A stretch of 64,000 nucleotides of DNA from Saccharicrinis fermentans DSM 9555 = JCM 21142 (GCF_000517085.1 NZ_KI912107.1:5329980-5393979); one strand, 5' to 3'. Positions 34,783 through 44,558 are shown, counted from the stretch's first letter. Numbers and translations: made by a program. Notes: generated by a model not told the origin, from the sequence alone.

Positions 34783-36798
34783 ATGGAGACACCAGTTTTT
34801 GTTAAAAACGATCCTTGGTTACAACCGTTTGAAGAGTCTATTCGAGCCAGGATATCCCATTATCAGAATAAACTTAATTATATTCATGATATATTCGGCG
34901 ACTTGTATCATATGGCTGCTGGGTTCGATTACTATGGTTTGCACGACGAAGGGGATGCTTACCGACTTAGAGAGTGGGCACCTAATGCTACAAAAATATT
35001 TTTAACGGGTGATTTTAGTCAATGGAAATGCAATGATAGATACCAGTTTATAAAGAAGGATAATGGCAATTGGGAAATTTATATTTCCAAGTCGGTGCTC
35101 AAGCATGGTGATTTGTTTAAACTTCATGTGTTTTGGGAAGGTGGAGATGGTTTGCGTTTGCCATCGTATGTGCAGCGTGTGGTTCAGGATCCGCAGACGA
35201 AAATATTTAGTGCGCAGGTTTGGCATGTGGAAAATGAATTTCAATGGGAGGATGAGGGATTTAAGCCACAGATTAACCCCCTGTTGATATACGAAGGACA
35301 TGTAGGTATGTCATCTGAAGATGAAAAAGTGAGTTCGTATTCTGAATTTAAAAGTCATGTGTTGCCAAGAATCATCAAGGCCGGGTATACCACCATCCAG
35401 CTGATGGCTATTCAAGAACATCCATACTATGGTAGCTTCGGTTATCATGTGTCTAATTTTTTTGCCGTGTCTTCACGTTTTGGAACACCGGAGGAACTGA
35501 AGGATTTAATTAATGAGGCGCATAAAAATGGGATAGCCGTAATTATGGATATGGTGCATTCGCATGCTGTAAAAAATGAAGTAGAAGGGCTGGGACGCTT
35601 TGATGGTACTGTATATCAGTATTTTCATGATGGAGCAAAAGGAGAGCATCCGGCTTGGGACAGCAAGTGTTTTAATTACGGCAAAACCGAAGTGCTTCAA
35701 TTTTTGCTTTCCAACTGTCGTTATTGGATGGAGGAATTTCATTTTGATGGATTTCGTTTTGATGGGGTAACCAGTATGTTGTATGTTCATCATGGTTTGG
35801 AATACTCCTTTTCGTCTTATGCTGATTATTATAATGGAACAGAAGATATGGATGCCATTACTTATCTGACCATGGCTAACCAGTTGATTCACCATATCAA
35901 TCCCCACGCAATCACCATAGCGGAAGATATGAGTGGTATGCCTGGATTGGCTGATACCATTGAGCATGGTGGTGTCGGTTTTAATTATCGCTTATCAATG
36001 GGCGTTCCTGATTTTTGGATTAAGATGATTAAGGAAAAGAGTGACGAGCATTGGAATGTGGGTCAAATGTTTCACGAATTATCACAGCATCGTTTCGGAG
36101 AAAAAACGATTGCCTATGCCGAATCTCATGACCAGGCTTTGGTGGGAGATAAGACTATTTTTTTTCGTCTGGTAGATAAAGAAATGTATGATAAAATGGA
36201 TCTGGCTTCCGAGAGCTTAATAATTGATCGGGGGCTGGCCTTGCATAAGATGATTCGATTGGTGACTTTGGCAACAGCTTATGGTGGATATTTGAATTTT
36301 ATGGGTAATGAATTTGGCCATCCCGAGTGGATTGATTTTCCCCGTGAAGGAAATGGCTGGTCGCATAAATATGCCCGCCGTCAATGGAGTTTGATGGAGA
36401 ATCCAAATCTGAAATTTAAATTCTTATCTAACTTTGATAAGGCGATGATTGACAAAGCCAAGTCTGCTTACCTGGTGAACAACCAACCTTGTTATGGCGT
36501 AAATATTAATGAGGCAGACCAGGTGATGTGTTTTAAAAGAGGTGATTTTTACTTCGTATTTAATTTTTCACCCACGAATTCATATACAGATTATGGTATT
36601 TTTACCGATGCTGGAAAGTATAAGATTATTTTAAGTACAGATAATCCTGATTTTGGTGGGTTTGGAAATGTGGATGAATCCCTGATATATTACGCACAAC
36701 GTATGCCATTTAATAACAATCAGTTTCAATTAAAATTATATATACCGGCACGTACGGCCTTTGTGATGGAGCGCATTCCGCCCATTCGGGTGCATTAA
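34783..36798 (+). CDS. glgB: 1,4-alpha-glucan branching enzyme (GH13)
   Basis: Introduces alpha-1,6 branches into glycogen. An N-terminal CBM48 (about 45-140, with LREWAPNATKIFLTGDFSQW) is followed by the GH13 barrel. The catalytic residues are nucleophile Asp327 (GFRFDGV), acid/base Glu381 (TIAEDMSG) and Asp450 (AESHDQAL). A C-terminal beta domain ends near VMERIPP. The 671-residue length and the HPYYGSFGYHVSNFFAVSSR region match the eukaryote-like branching-enzyme subgroup seen in many Bacteroidota. It converges on the glycogen synthase/phosphorylase fusion gene, with a shared hairpin between them. Confidence 0.94.
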   Translation: METPVFVKNDPWLQPFEESIRARISHYQNKLNYIHDIFGDLYHMAAGFDYYGLHDEGDAYRLREWAPNATKIFLTGDFSQWKCNDRYQFIKKDNGNWEIYISKSVLKHGDLFKLHVFWEGGDGLRLPSYVQRVVQDPQTKIFSAQVWHVENEFQWEDEGFKPQINPLLIYEGHVGMSSEDEKVSSYSEFKSHVLPRIIKAGYTTIQLMAIQEHPYYGSFGYHVSNFFAVSSRFGTPEELKDLINEAHKNGIAVIMDMVHSHAVKNEVEGLGRFDGTVYQYFHDGAKGEHPAWDSKCFNYGKTEVLQFLLSNCRYWMEEFHFDGFRFDGVTSMLYVHHGLEYSFSSYADYYNGTEDMDAITYLTMANQLIHHINPHAITIAEDMSGMPGLADTIEHGGVGFNYRLSMGVPDFWIKMIKEKSDEHWNVGQMFHELSQHRFGEKTIAYAESHDQALVGDKTIFFRLVDKEMYDKMDLASESLIIDRGLALHKMIRLVTLATAYGGYLNFMGNEFGHPEWIDFPREGNGWSHKYARRQWSLMENPNLKFKFLSNFDKAMIDKAKSAYLVNNQPCYGVNINEADQVMCFKRGDFYFVFNFSPTNSYTDYGIFTDAGKYKIILSTDNPDFGGFGNVDESLIYYAQRMPFNNNQFQLKLYIPARTAFVMERIPPIRVH

Positions 36799-36846
36799 AA
36801 AAGAAATCTTAAAAATAAGAAGCATACATAACTTTTTTCAATAATA

Positions 36847-36899
36847 ATTACCGGGTCAGAGAGTGCCCTTAAAGAGCCTCTCTATCTTTGCCCGGTAAT
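36847..36899. terminator. Hairpin between convergent glgB and the synthase/phosphorylase gene
   Basis: Arms ATTACCGGG and CCCGGTAAT are perfect, with an inner GAGAG/CTCTC pair. The hairpin lies midway between the two convergent stop codons, so it may serve both strands. T-tracts are short on each side. Confidence 0.6.
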
Positions 36900-36923
36900 G
36901 TTTTAGTTAAGTCTCTTATTGTT

Positions 36924-39900
36924 TTAAATCCATCTTACACAGCACATATCCGTTTCAACGGACAAATCTTTATAGACAGGAAACATACGAATGCCAAAAT
37001 TGTATACCCCAGGTATATTCAGTTTGTGATTCAGAGAGTAGTACAGTTTTGAGCCTTCTGTTTTTTCCAGTACAAATTGCTCCAGGTTTAGCATTCTGGC
37101 ACTACCATCATCGTTGATGTCTGCAAAGATGGCCTGCACCGACAAATCGATGCCTTCCAGTGCTTTTAAATCAATGACCATGTTAATTTGATAAGTCTCG
37201 CCAATACCCAATTCGCGTGCATATATATCAGGCATTTCAACCTTTACCACTTCAACTTCGTTCCAGCTGGATTTAACTCTACGTTTCCAGTTGGTAATGT
37301 CATGCACCTTCATACAGTCATCTGCTACCAGTTGTTTCAGCTTACTGTCCATTTTTAAATAGAAACGCTCCATGTAATCATCCATCATACGTTTGGTAGT
37401 ATATGTTGGCGCAATTTCTGAGATGGAATTTTTTATGTATCGAATCCATTCGGTGGAGACGCCATATTCGTTCTTATTATAAAAAGAAGGAATAATTTCA
37501 TTCTCAAGTATGCTGTAAATGGTGGCAGCATCCAACTCATCCTGAAAGTTTTGGTCGTCATAGATTCGTTTGTCAGACAGGGCCCATCCGGCACCTTCTC
37601 GGTAACCTTCGTACCACCATCCGTCCAATACGCTAAAGTTAAGCACTCCGTTCATCTCGGCTTTTTCCCCACTGGTGCCCGAAGCTTCAAGTGGTCGGGT
37701 AGGGGTATTCAGCCAGATATCTACTCCACTCACCAATCTTTTGGCCAATTCCATATCGTAATTTTCAAGGAAAATAATCTTACCCAGGAACTCTGGTTTT
37801 TGAGATATCTCCACAATATGTTTGATCAGTGCTTGGCCACCTCCGTCAGCGGGGTGTGCCTTGCCAGCAAAGATAAACTGTACCGGTTTTTCCGGGTTGT
37901 TGACAATCTCTGATAAACGTTTTTCATCGGTAAATAAAAGGTGTGCTCTTTTGTAGGTGGCAAAGCGGCGGGCAAAGCCAATGGTTAAGGCGTTGTTGTC
38001 AATGGAATCCAGTACCTCCAGTATATGGGAGGGGTCGGAATGGCTGTTTGCCATGTTTTTTTCCATCCTGTTTTTAACAAAGTCCATCAGTTTGGTACGA
38101 AGGCCGGTTCTCACTTTCCAAATATCTTCGTCGGGTACATGCTGTATCTGGCGCCAGTAGTCTTTATTGGATAGGTCAGATTTAAAGGCAGGGTCGAACT
38201 TATCTTCATACAGTCTTTGCCAATCACTGGATGTCCAGGTGCCAAAGTGGACACCATTGGTTACGTGGCCAATGGGTACCTCTTCAGGAAAGAACCCTTT
38301 CCATAGACCTCCAAACATTTTTCTGGACACCTCGCCATGCAGCCAGCTTACTCCATTGATTTGTTGTGATGTTTTTACGGCCAACACGCTCATGGAGAAT
38401 TTCTCATGCTCATCTTCCGGATTTTCTTTTCCTAGAGCCATAAACTCTTCCCATGAAATCTGAAGTCTTTCTGGGATATGACGGAAATATACGCGGATTA
38501 AATCTTCATCAAATTTATCATGACCGGCAGGAACAGGAGTATGTGTTGTGAATAATGAAGAGGCTCTGACTAACTCTAGTGCTTCATAGAAGGAATACTC
38601 CGCGTTGACATATTTCATTAATCGTGAAATATTGATCAGGGCTGCATGTCCTTCGTTACAATGAAACAGGTTGGTTGTTATACCTAAAGTATCCAGAAGC
38701 TGAATGCCACCCATGCCCAGCAATATTTCTTGTTTTAATCTGTTCTCCCAATCGCCGCCATACAGGCTGTGGGTAATCTGCCGATCGCCTTCGCTGTTTG
38801 AATCTAGATCTGTATCCAGCAGATATAATGGTATTTTACCCACGTCGGCCCGCCAAACACGCACATGAACAGTTCGTCCCGGCGCAGACATATGCAATAT
38901 TAAAGGAGTACCATCTTTGCTTTTGACTTCGGTGATAGGCAGACTGGAAAATTCCTGTTTGTCGAAGTTGGCTTGTTGATCGCCATTAACACTTAGGGAT
39001 TGTCGAAAATAGCCATATTTATACAGGAGACCTATGGCAGTCATATTCACATTGGAATCGCTGGCTTCTTTAAGGTAGTCACCGGCCAGTACACCTAAAC
39101 CTCCCGAATATATTTTCAGAACATCGTTGATTCCATACTCCATACTAAAATAGGCAATGGATGGATCACTTTGTGCTGGTCGATCCATATAGCTGCGGAA
39201 CATGGCGTATACTTTATCCAGTTCTTCTACAAAATCAGTGGTCTCAGCCAACTCAACCAAATAATCATAATTAACACGTTCCAGTAATTTGATGGGATCT
39301 TTACCGCAGCTGATCCATATTTCCTTATCGATTGATTCAAATAATTCAGTCGCCTGATAATTCCATGTCCACCATAGATTTTGAGACAGGTCACGTAGAT
39401 GCTGAATTCTCTCTGGTAGTTTGGACTTTACGAAAAGTCTTTTCCAAATGGGTAATGATGATTTTTCAGCTTTTACATGAATACGTTTTTCTTGTTTAAT
39501 TTCTCCTATCTGATCCTGACGGTTTTGAACAGCATGCAGTGCCACATCGTAAGATTGCAAATAGTAATCTATGAAAGTATGCCATTCTACTTTAGAAGAG
39601 ATTTTCTGCGCTTTTAGTCGCATTTGCTTTATCTCCGTTTCCGGTTTTTCTGCAAATTCACATATGGATTCCGCTATGTTTAAGGCAGCCTCCTTGTCAT
39701 TATGATCGTTGCGTTCAATGACGGCAACTCCTTCGTTTATTTTGCTGGAATATTGGGTAACCCATATTCCAAACCCGGCCAGGTTTGTGGTAATGGTGGG
39801 AATGTGAAAAGCGAGGCTTTCAAGTGGAGTGTAGCCCCAAGGTTCATAATAGGATGGAAATACGGTTAAATCCATTCCTATGAGGATGTCGTAATAGGAT

Positions 39901-41153
39901 AGATTAAAAATGCCATCGTTGCCATTGAGATAGGCCGGAACAAAGATCAGCTTGATATTATCTTCCTGATCGTTGTTCAGATGAATGTCTTGTAATTTAT
40001 TGATAATAGGGTCGTAGCCCAAATCGTTAAGCCCATGTGTTAAAAAAGGATTCTCCAGTTTTTCTGTGCTGTTATCATTGAGTTTGGCCATTAGGTCTTT
40101 ACGTGCACCATAGTTGTTGGCAGGTATAAGAATGAAAACGACTTTTTCACGGGATGTATCTGTTTTTTCGTTCAGGTGTTGTAATGCGTCCAGAAAAATG
40201 TCGATTCCTTTGTTTCTGTATTCGTATCTGCCACTATGTGTAATAAAAAGTGCATCGTCGGCCAGCTTATATCCAAGTAAGGCTTCTGATACTTTTTTTA
40301 ATTTTTCGCGGGCTTTTGTTCGTTGGGTATCAAAGTCTTCTCCAGTGGGAACAAAATTGTTTTCGAAACCATTGGGTGTAATGAGGTCAACTTTTCGCTC
40401 CATGAATTGGGCACACTCTTGGGCGGTAATGTCTGATACTGTTGTAAAACAGTCAACATTTACCGCACATTTTTTTTCAACAGAATGTTTGGCCACAACA
40501 CCTAGGTCATGAGAGAGGAGGTCTGCATTGAAAGTGAGCAGGTCGTCGTATAAATGTGCACCATTACCCGCCAATGAACGACCAACAACAGTGGCGTGGG
40601 TTGTGAAGATAGTGCCTATCTGAGGTAGTCCGTTCTTCAGATAAAGAGCACCACTTCCTGTCATCCATTCATTAAAATGGGCGATTACCTTATGATTGAT
40701 ATTGAGGTGACATTTATAAAAGCTTTCGATCACTTTACCCACCGAAAAACCAAATAGCATTGATTCAATATAATCCCACTGTCCCGATAGTGAGTCTACT
40801 TTGTATAGTTCCCAAAATTGAGAAAGAATATCATTTTTTTGAGGAATGAAGGTGCTAAAGTCAACAAGAAGCGTAATGGGGCTTCCCAATACTTTCCATC
40901 TCCCTGTTCTGACTCTCAGGCCTTCGTTTTTTAGCATTTCTTTCCATTCAGGAAACAGAGAGTCGTCGGCCTCAAACTCCCTGTTTTTTCCACTGCCTAG
41001 AAAATCAGGACCGATAAAAATCATATGATCACCGAATTTCTCTACTAAGGTTAATGCTTTGGTAGATAGTACGGTATGTATGCCGCCCATCTTATTGCAT
41101 ACTTCCCAGCTTGTTTCAAAAACATAGTCTGGTTTTAAATAGTTGTTACTCAT
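36924..41153 (-). CDS. Glycogen synthase (GT3-like) fused to alpha-glucan phosphorylase (GT35)
   Basis: 1409 residues with two enzymatic halves of opposite direction. Residues 1-545 resemble eukaryote-type glycogen synthase (FETSWEVCNKMGGIHTVL at the N-terminus, THATVVGRSLAG, FPSYYEPWGYTPLE near the C-terminal site). Residues of about 570-1409 form an alpha-glucan phosphorylase. A DUF3417 segment (LPERIQHLRDLSQNLWWTWN) is followed by the catalytic domain, with the pyridoxal-phosphate Lys1164 in SGTSGEKAEMNG. The Glu before that Lys fits the short-phosphorylase family rather than classical GlgP. Annotations often name only the phosphorylase half. It lies with the branching, debranching, GH57 and GT4 genes, so it acts in storage glycogen turnover. 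Confidence 0.92.
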   Translation of the reverse strand: MSNNYLKPDYVFETSWEVCNKMGGIHTVLSTKALTLVEKFGDHMIFIGPDFLGSGKNREFEADDSLFPEWKEMLKNEGLRVRTGRWKVLGSPITLLVDFSTFIPQKNDILSQFWELYKVDSLSGQWDYIESMLFGFSVGKVIESFYKCHLNINHKVIAHFNEWMTGSGALYLKNGLPQIGTIFTTHATVVGRSLAGNGAHLYDDLLTFNADLLSHDLGVVAKHSVEKKCAVNVDCFTTVSDITAQECAQFMERKVDLITPNGFENNFVPTGEDFDTQRTKAREKLKKVSEALLGYKLADDALFITHSGRYEYRNKGIDIFLDALQHLNEKTDTSREKVVFILIPANNYGARKDLMAKLNDNSTEKLENPFLTHGLNDLGYDPIINKLQDIHLNNDQEDNIKLIFVPAYLNGNDGIFNLSYYDILIGMDLTVFPSYYEPWGYTPLESLAFHIPTITTNLAGFGIWVTQYSSKINEGVAVIERNDHNDKEAALNIAESICEFAEKPETEIKQMRLKAQKISSKVEWHTFIDYYLQSYDVALHAVQNRQDQIGEIKQEKRIHVKAEKSSLPIWKRLFVKSKLPERIQHLRDLSQNLWWTWNYQATELFESIDKEIWISCGKDPIKLLERVNYDYLVELAETTDFVEELDKVYAMFRSYMDRPAQSDPSIAYFSMEYGINDVLKIYSGGLGVLAGDYLKEASDSNVNMTAIGLLYKYGYFRQSLSVNGDQQANFDKQEFSSLPITEVKSKDGTPLILHMSAPGRTVHVRVWRADVGKIPLYLLDTDLDSNSEGDRQITHSLYGGDWENRLKQEILLGMGGIQLLDTLGITTNLFHCNEGHAALINISRLMKYVNAEYSFYEALELVRASSLFTTHTPVPAGHDKFDEDLIRVYFRHIPERLQISWEEFMALGKENPEDEHEKFSMSVLAVKTSQQINGVSWLHGEVSRKMFGGLWKGFFPEEVPIGHVTNGVHFGTWTSSDWQRLYEDKFDPAFKSDLSNKDYWRQIQHVPDEDIWKVRTGLRTKLMDFVKNRMEKNMANSHSDPSHILEVLDSIDNNALTIGFARRFATYKRAHLLFTDEKRLSEIVNNPEKPVQFIFAGKAHPADGGGQALIKHIVEISQKPEFLGKIIFLENYDMELAKRLVSGVDIWLNTPTRPLEASGTSGEKAEMNGVLNFSVLDGWWYEGYREGAGWALSDKRIYDDQNFQDELDAATIYSILENEIIPSFYNKNEYGVSTEWIRYIKNSISEIAPTYTTKRMMDDYMERFYLKMDSKLKQLVADDCMKVHDITNWKRRVKSSWNEVEVVKVEMPDIYARELGIGETYQINMVIDLKALEGIDLSVQAIFADINDDGSARMLNLEQFVLEKTEGSKLYYSLNHKLNIPGVYNFGIRMFPVYKDLSVETDMCCVRWI

Positions 41154-41307
41154 TTTTACATCAGATAAAAAAGTAATTGTGGTTTATGCTGTATAAAAAA
41201 TAGAAATTGCCGCTTGTTATGTAGGCATGGTATTTTCTAAACTAAATTTTACTTAGTATGTATAGGTTTTTGGTTGTAATATATCTCTTTCATTTAAAAT
41301 GAATCTA

Positions 41308-41622
41308 TTATAATTGCAACACACTGTTTTTGTCAGCATTGCCCATGCCTGCATCTATAAAGCTATCTGCGTCTTGGTCGTTTAACCATATACTGTCATT
41401 CACCAGATAACGAAATTGTATTTGTGAACCGCTAGGCAGATAAATGGTTTGTGTATGATCGCCCGATTTCAATTGCTTCATGGGGTCGGTTTGCTGGTTC
41501 CAATCGTTAAAATTACCCACAACTTTAACGCTTGTAGGGCTTAGGTCTGCTCTTTTCTCGAACTTAAAGGTTACCTTGCATTCAGGCTTGCTTTTTAGAA
41601 ACTGTTTTTTAATACTCATCAT
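41308..41622 (-). CDS. Small CBM48 (isoamylase N-terminal / AMPK-beta-like) glycogen-binding protein
   Basis: 104 residues forming one CBM48-type beta-sandwich: VKVVGNFNDWN, a PSGSQIQFRYLVND strand and WLNDQDADSFI. Such free-standing modules bind alpha-glucan and may target enzymes to glycogen. No catalytic residues are expected. It lies upstream of the synthase/phosphorylase fusion in the same direction and downstream of the GH57 gene. Two consecutive ATGs could serve as start. Confidence 0.85.
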   Translation of the reverse strand: MMSIKKQFLKSKPECKVTFKFEKRADLSPTSVKVVGNFNDWNQQTDPMKQLKSGDHTQTIYLPSGSQIQFRYLVNDSIWLNDQDADSFIDAGMGNADKNSVLQL

Positions 41623-41660
41623 TTTTACATTTAAGAGTTGACAAAAAATGATTGTTAGTT

Positions 41661-41917
41661 AGTCATTGCAAGAAAACTCCAAATACTGCGTTATTCTCAT
41701 TTTTGCAACAGTCATTTACAATCAGTAAACTCCTTGGTTTCAAAAATATTGAAAGCCTTGTCTTTGAAGCTTTCATATGATTATAATTTGTCTTTCAATG
41801 GTCATATGGAACTCCCGATGAATTTTAATCATTCTTCTGTGTGTATTTTAGAATGCTAAAATTCATGTTCGTTTCTTATCAAAGACAGAAAAAACAGTCG
41901 TTTTCTTGCAGCCACTA
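41661..41917. repeat. 156-bp hairpin-rich repeat, copy interrupted by a short mobile element
   Basis: Same sequence as 32441-32596 with five substitutions, but split after position 41774 by a 97-bp insertion plus a duplicated TTTC. Removing 41775-41875 restores 156 bp collinear with the intact copy. It fills most of the 307-base gap between the GH57 and CBM48 genes. Confidence 0.85.
41775..41871 (-). mobile_element. Short start-codon element, copy C (97 bp), nested in the 156-bp repeat
   Basis: It is flanked by TTTC at 41771-41774 and 41872-41875. The intact repeat at 32.5 kb has a single TTTC at this point, so the boundaries and the 4-bp duplication are read directly. On the minus strand it runs from CGAACATGAATTTTAG to AATCATAT. 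The block AGTTCCATATGACCATTGAAA is identical to that of copies B and D. Confidence 0.85.
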
Positions 41918-41929
41918 GTTAAAGGTGTA

Positions 41930-43249
41930 CTATTGTTTTTTTTTCTTTTTGGTTCTTAGTTTATTTACCCGTGCCTCCAGTTTAGCAATCATTTCTTCTT
42001 TCTCTTTTAGAATATGCGTTAGGTGTGAAATGGATTCTTCCTCTGAATTTTCAGGAACAGCTGCATTCAGGCGTAAGCTAAAATCACTTAATATATTCAT
42101 ATAGTTGATAAATGCCTGATAAGGGGATTCATAGGGGTTGAAATAGGCATGTACTGCTCCGTCGGAAAAATATTTGGTGCACATATAATAAAAGTGGTCG
42201 CTTGTTTGTAGATAGATCCAATCGTCATTTAAGGTTGGATCATCACATTTTTCCATCTTAGGAAGCAAGGCATATAGTTTGTCAAAGGCTTCTTGTTGCA
42301 TCTCGTTGCCAAGCCAAGCTGTCAGGTCGCGTTCTTCATCAGCCCACGAAATAGGGTAAGGAACGCTAATGCTCGATACGGGTTGTAGGTGGTCAGCCAC
42401 CTCCGAAGGGGTAGAAAAGGAGAAGCCGGGTTCCTTAAGCAACTCCTTGGGTAAGCCTTCCAGAAAATCAAAAATACCCGTTTCTTTCCATTGATGCTCA
42501 CCAAATGTTTCGTAGTCCATGAATAAATTAATTACTTCGGCATTGGGTTCAATGTTTTTTAACCATTGGGTATATTTTTGGGGCGTAAGTGGCCATTCAC
42601 TCCAGTCTCTGTTTCCAAAACGGAAGGCAATGTCGTCGCTGAGTACGAAGTTTTTAAGTAATACTTTTAGTTTGGGGTTAATGCTGTTGCAATATAGATA
42701 GTTGGGACTTTTCCATCCTAACACATGCTTGGCTCCTTCGGTGAGCATTGCTTTATAGCCCATCTTGCTCACCATACTTCCCATTTCATCGGAGTAAATT
42801 AGCTCGGTGTTTCTGAATACACTGGGTTGTTGGTTAAATAATTCTTTGATGACATCGTCGTGCATCTTAACCTGACGCGCAAACTCTTTCTTATCTTTTA
42901 AAGCCACCAGTGAGTGACAATAGGTCTCTGCCAGGAATTCTACCTGACCGGTGGCAGCTAGTTTCTGAAAACTTTCAATGACTTCGGGAGCGTAGAGTTG
43001 AAATTGTTTCATAGCCACCCCTGACAAAGAAAAGGCTACTTTAAATTTACCCTTATTTTCATGAATCAATTTGAGTAGTATCTCGTTGGTTGGTAAATAG
43101 CTTTTTTCGCATACCTTTTTAAGAATGCTTTCGTTTGAATAGTCATCGTAATAATAATGGTCGTTACCAATGTCAAAGAAACGATAACGACGAAAACGAA
43201 ATGGCTGGTGAACCTGAAAATATAAACAGATGGTTTTCATGGGATGCAT
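41930..43249 (-). CDS. Glycoside hydrolase family 57 (alpha-amylase/branching-type)
   Basis: Cytoplasmic alpha-glucan-active enzyme of 439 residues. The GH57 landmarks are HQPFRFRR near the N-terminus, nucleophile Glu149 in FRNTELIYSDE, and Asp245 in LFMDYETFGEH as general acid. The last 35 residues are a Lys/Glu-rich coiled coil ending in KKKKKQ. It sits 10 bases after the GT4 gene and belongs to the glycogen cluster. Whether it is an amylase, a 4-alpha-glucanotransferase or a branching enzyme is not resolved. Confidence 0.88.
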   Translation of the reverse strand: MHPMKTICLYFQVHQPFRFRRYRFFDIGNDHYYYDDYSNESILKKVCEKSYLPTNEILLKLIHENKGKFKVAFSLSGVAMKQFQLYAPEVIESFQKLAATGQVEFLAETYCHSLVALKDKKEFARQVKMHDDVIKELFNQQPSVFRNTELIYSDEMGSMVSKMGYKAMLTEGAKHVLGWKSPNYLYCNSINPKLKVLLKNFVLSDDIAFRFGNRDWSEWPLTPQKYTQWLKNIEPNAEVINLFMDYETFGEHQWKETGIFDFLEGLPKELLKEPGFSFSTPSEVADHLQPVSSISVPYPISWADEERDLTAWLGNEMQQEAFDKLYALLPKMEKCDDPTLNDDWIYLQTSDHFYYMCTKYFSDGAVHAYFNPYESPYQAFINYMNILSDFSLRLNAAVPENSEEESISHLTHILKEKEEMIAKLEARVNKLRTKKKKKQ

Positions 43250-43259
43250 AGTTTTTAGG

Positions 43260-44558
43260 TTAGTTATTGTCTGAATGTGTTACAGCGTTATATACTTCTT
43301 TTACTTTAAGGGCGGAATCTTCCCACTTTAAAGATTCTACTTCGCTTTTTCCATGTTGGATAAACATTTTGGACAAAGAGGGGTATTTCAATACACCGTA
43401 TATAGCATCGGCCATAGCATCAATGTCCCAGAAATTGGTTTTTATGGCATGGTTTAATATTTCAGCTACTCCAGACTGATAAGAGATAAGTACGGGTACA
43501 TTGCTTTGCATGGCCTCCAGTGGCGAGATGCCAAATGGTTCGGATACCGACGGCATGACATACAAGTCGCTCATACGAAGCATAGAAAATACATCGTCAC
43601 CTTTTAGGAAGCCTGTAAAATGAAATTTGTCGCTGATTTTAAGGGCTGCGGCACGACGTATCATTTTTTCCATCATGTCGCCACTGCCTGCCATCACAAA
43701 GCGCACATTGTCCATCTTTTGTAATACGCGATACGCTGCCTCGATGAAATATTCAGGTCCTTTTTGCATGGTGATCCGCCCTAGAAATGTAACTATCTTT
43801 TCGTTTTTGTTTTTTCTAAATGGTATCTCCGATTCCATTTGCTTGGGCTCAACAGCATTGTAAACGGTAACTACCTTATCGGGGTTGATACCGTATTTTT
43901 CGATGACGATGGCTCGGGTGAGGTTGCTAACCGTAATAATACGGTCGGCAGTGTCTAATCCTCTTTTCTCAATTTCATAAACCGTAGGGTTAACGCTTCC
44001 TCCACTGCGGTCAAAGTCGGTAGCATGAACATGCACAACAAGGGGTTTTCCGGATGCTTCTTTAGCTGCTATCCCAGCAGGATATGCCAACCAGTCGTGG
44101 GCGTGAATTACGTCGAAGTCGTTATCTTGAGCTATTACGCTGGAAACCAATGCGTAGTTAGTAATCTCTTGCAGGAGGTCTGCCCCGTACTTTCCTGAGA
44201 AGTCAATTTTACCTTCTTCGTTGGTTTGAACAATCTTTTTTTCGCCCTCAACTTTTACCTTGGTTAGTTTCCAATATTCTTCAGGATCTACATAGGGGAT
44301 GATGTGGGTATCTACCTCTATATAATCCATTTCTTTTTTAAATTTTTTCAAGTCGATTTTTCGCTGACGAATTGATATGTTATTGGCCCCCATTAACTTG
44401 ATGGCACTTTGGTCTTCGTCACCATAGGCCTTAGGTACCACAAATAAAACATCTACATCATCTATATGTGATAAACCTCTTGTTAGTCCGTAGCAAGCTG
44501 TGCCGAGTCCACCTGTAATATGAGGCGGAAATTCCCAGCCAAACATTAATACCCTCAT
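43260..44558 (-). CDS. Glycosyltransferase family 4 (starch-synthase-like)
   Basis: GT-B enzyme with an N-terminal glucan-synthase-type start, MFGWEFPPHITGGLGTACYG, including the nucleotide-sugar loop GGLG. The second Rossmann domain contains FLGRITMQKGPEYFIEA and the E-x7-E motif region EPFGISPLEAMQSNVPVL. It probably adds glucose in glycogen or a related glucan. The ATG at 44558 follows the stop of the debranching gene by one base (TAATATG). A longer TTG start at 44576 is less likely because the conserved domain starts at MRVLMF. Confidence 0.88.
   Translation of the reverse strand: MRVLMFGWEFPPHITGGLGTACYGLTRGLSHIDDVDVLFVVPKAYGDEDQSAIKLMGANNISIRQRKIDLKKFKKEMDYIEVDTHIIPYVDPEEYWKLTKVKVEGEKKIVQTNEEGKIDFSGKYGADLLQEITNYALVSSVIAQDNDFDVIHAHDWLAYPAGIAAKEASGKPLVVHVHATDFDRSGGSVNPTVYEIEKRGLDTADRIITVSNLTRAIVIEKYGINPDKVVTVYNAVEPKQMESEIPFRKNKNEKIVTFLGRITMQKGPEYFIEAAYRVLQKMDNVRFVMAGSGDMMEKMIRRAAALKISDKFHFTGFLKGDDVFSMLRMSDLYVMPSVSEPFGISPLEAMQSNVPVLISYQSGVAEILNHAIKTNFWDIDAMADAIYGVLKYPSLSKMFIQHGKSEVESLKWEDSALKVKEVYNAVTHSDNN

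Noticed and set aside
36799-36923. A small gene between glgB and the synthase/phosphorylase fusion
   Set aside because: The 125-base gap is filled by the shared terminator hairpin and has no usable frame.
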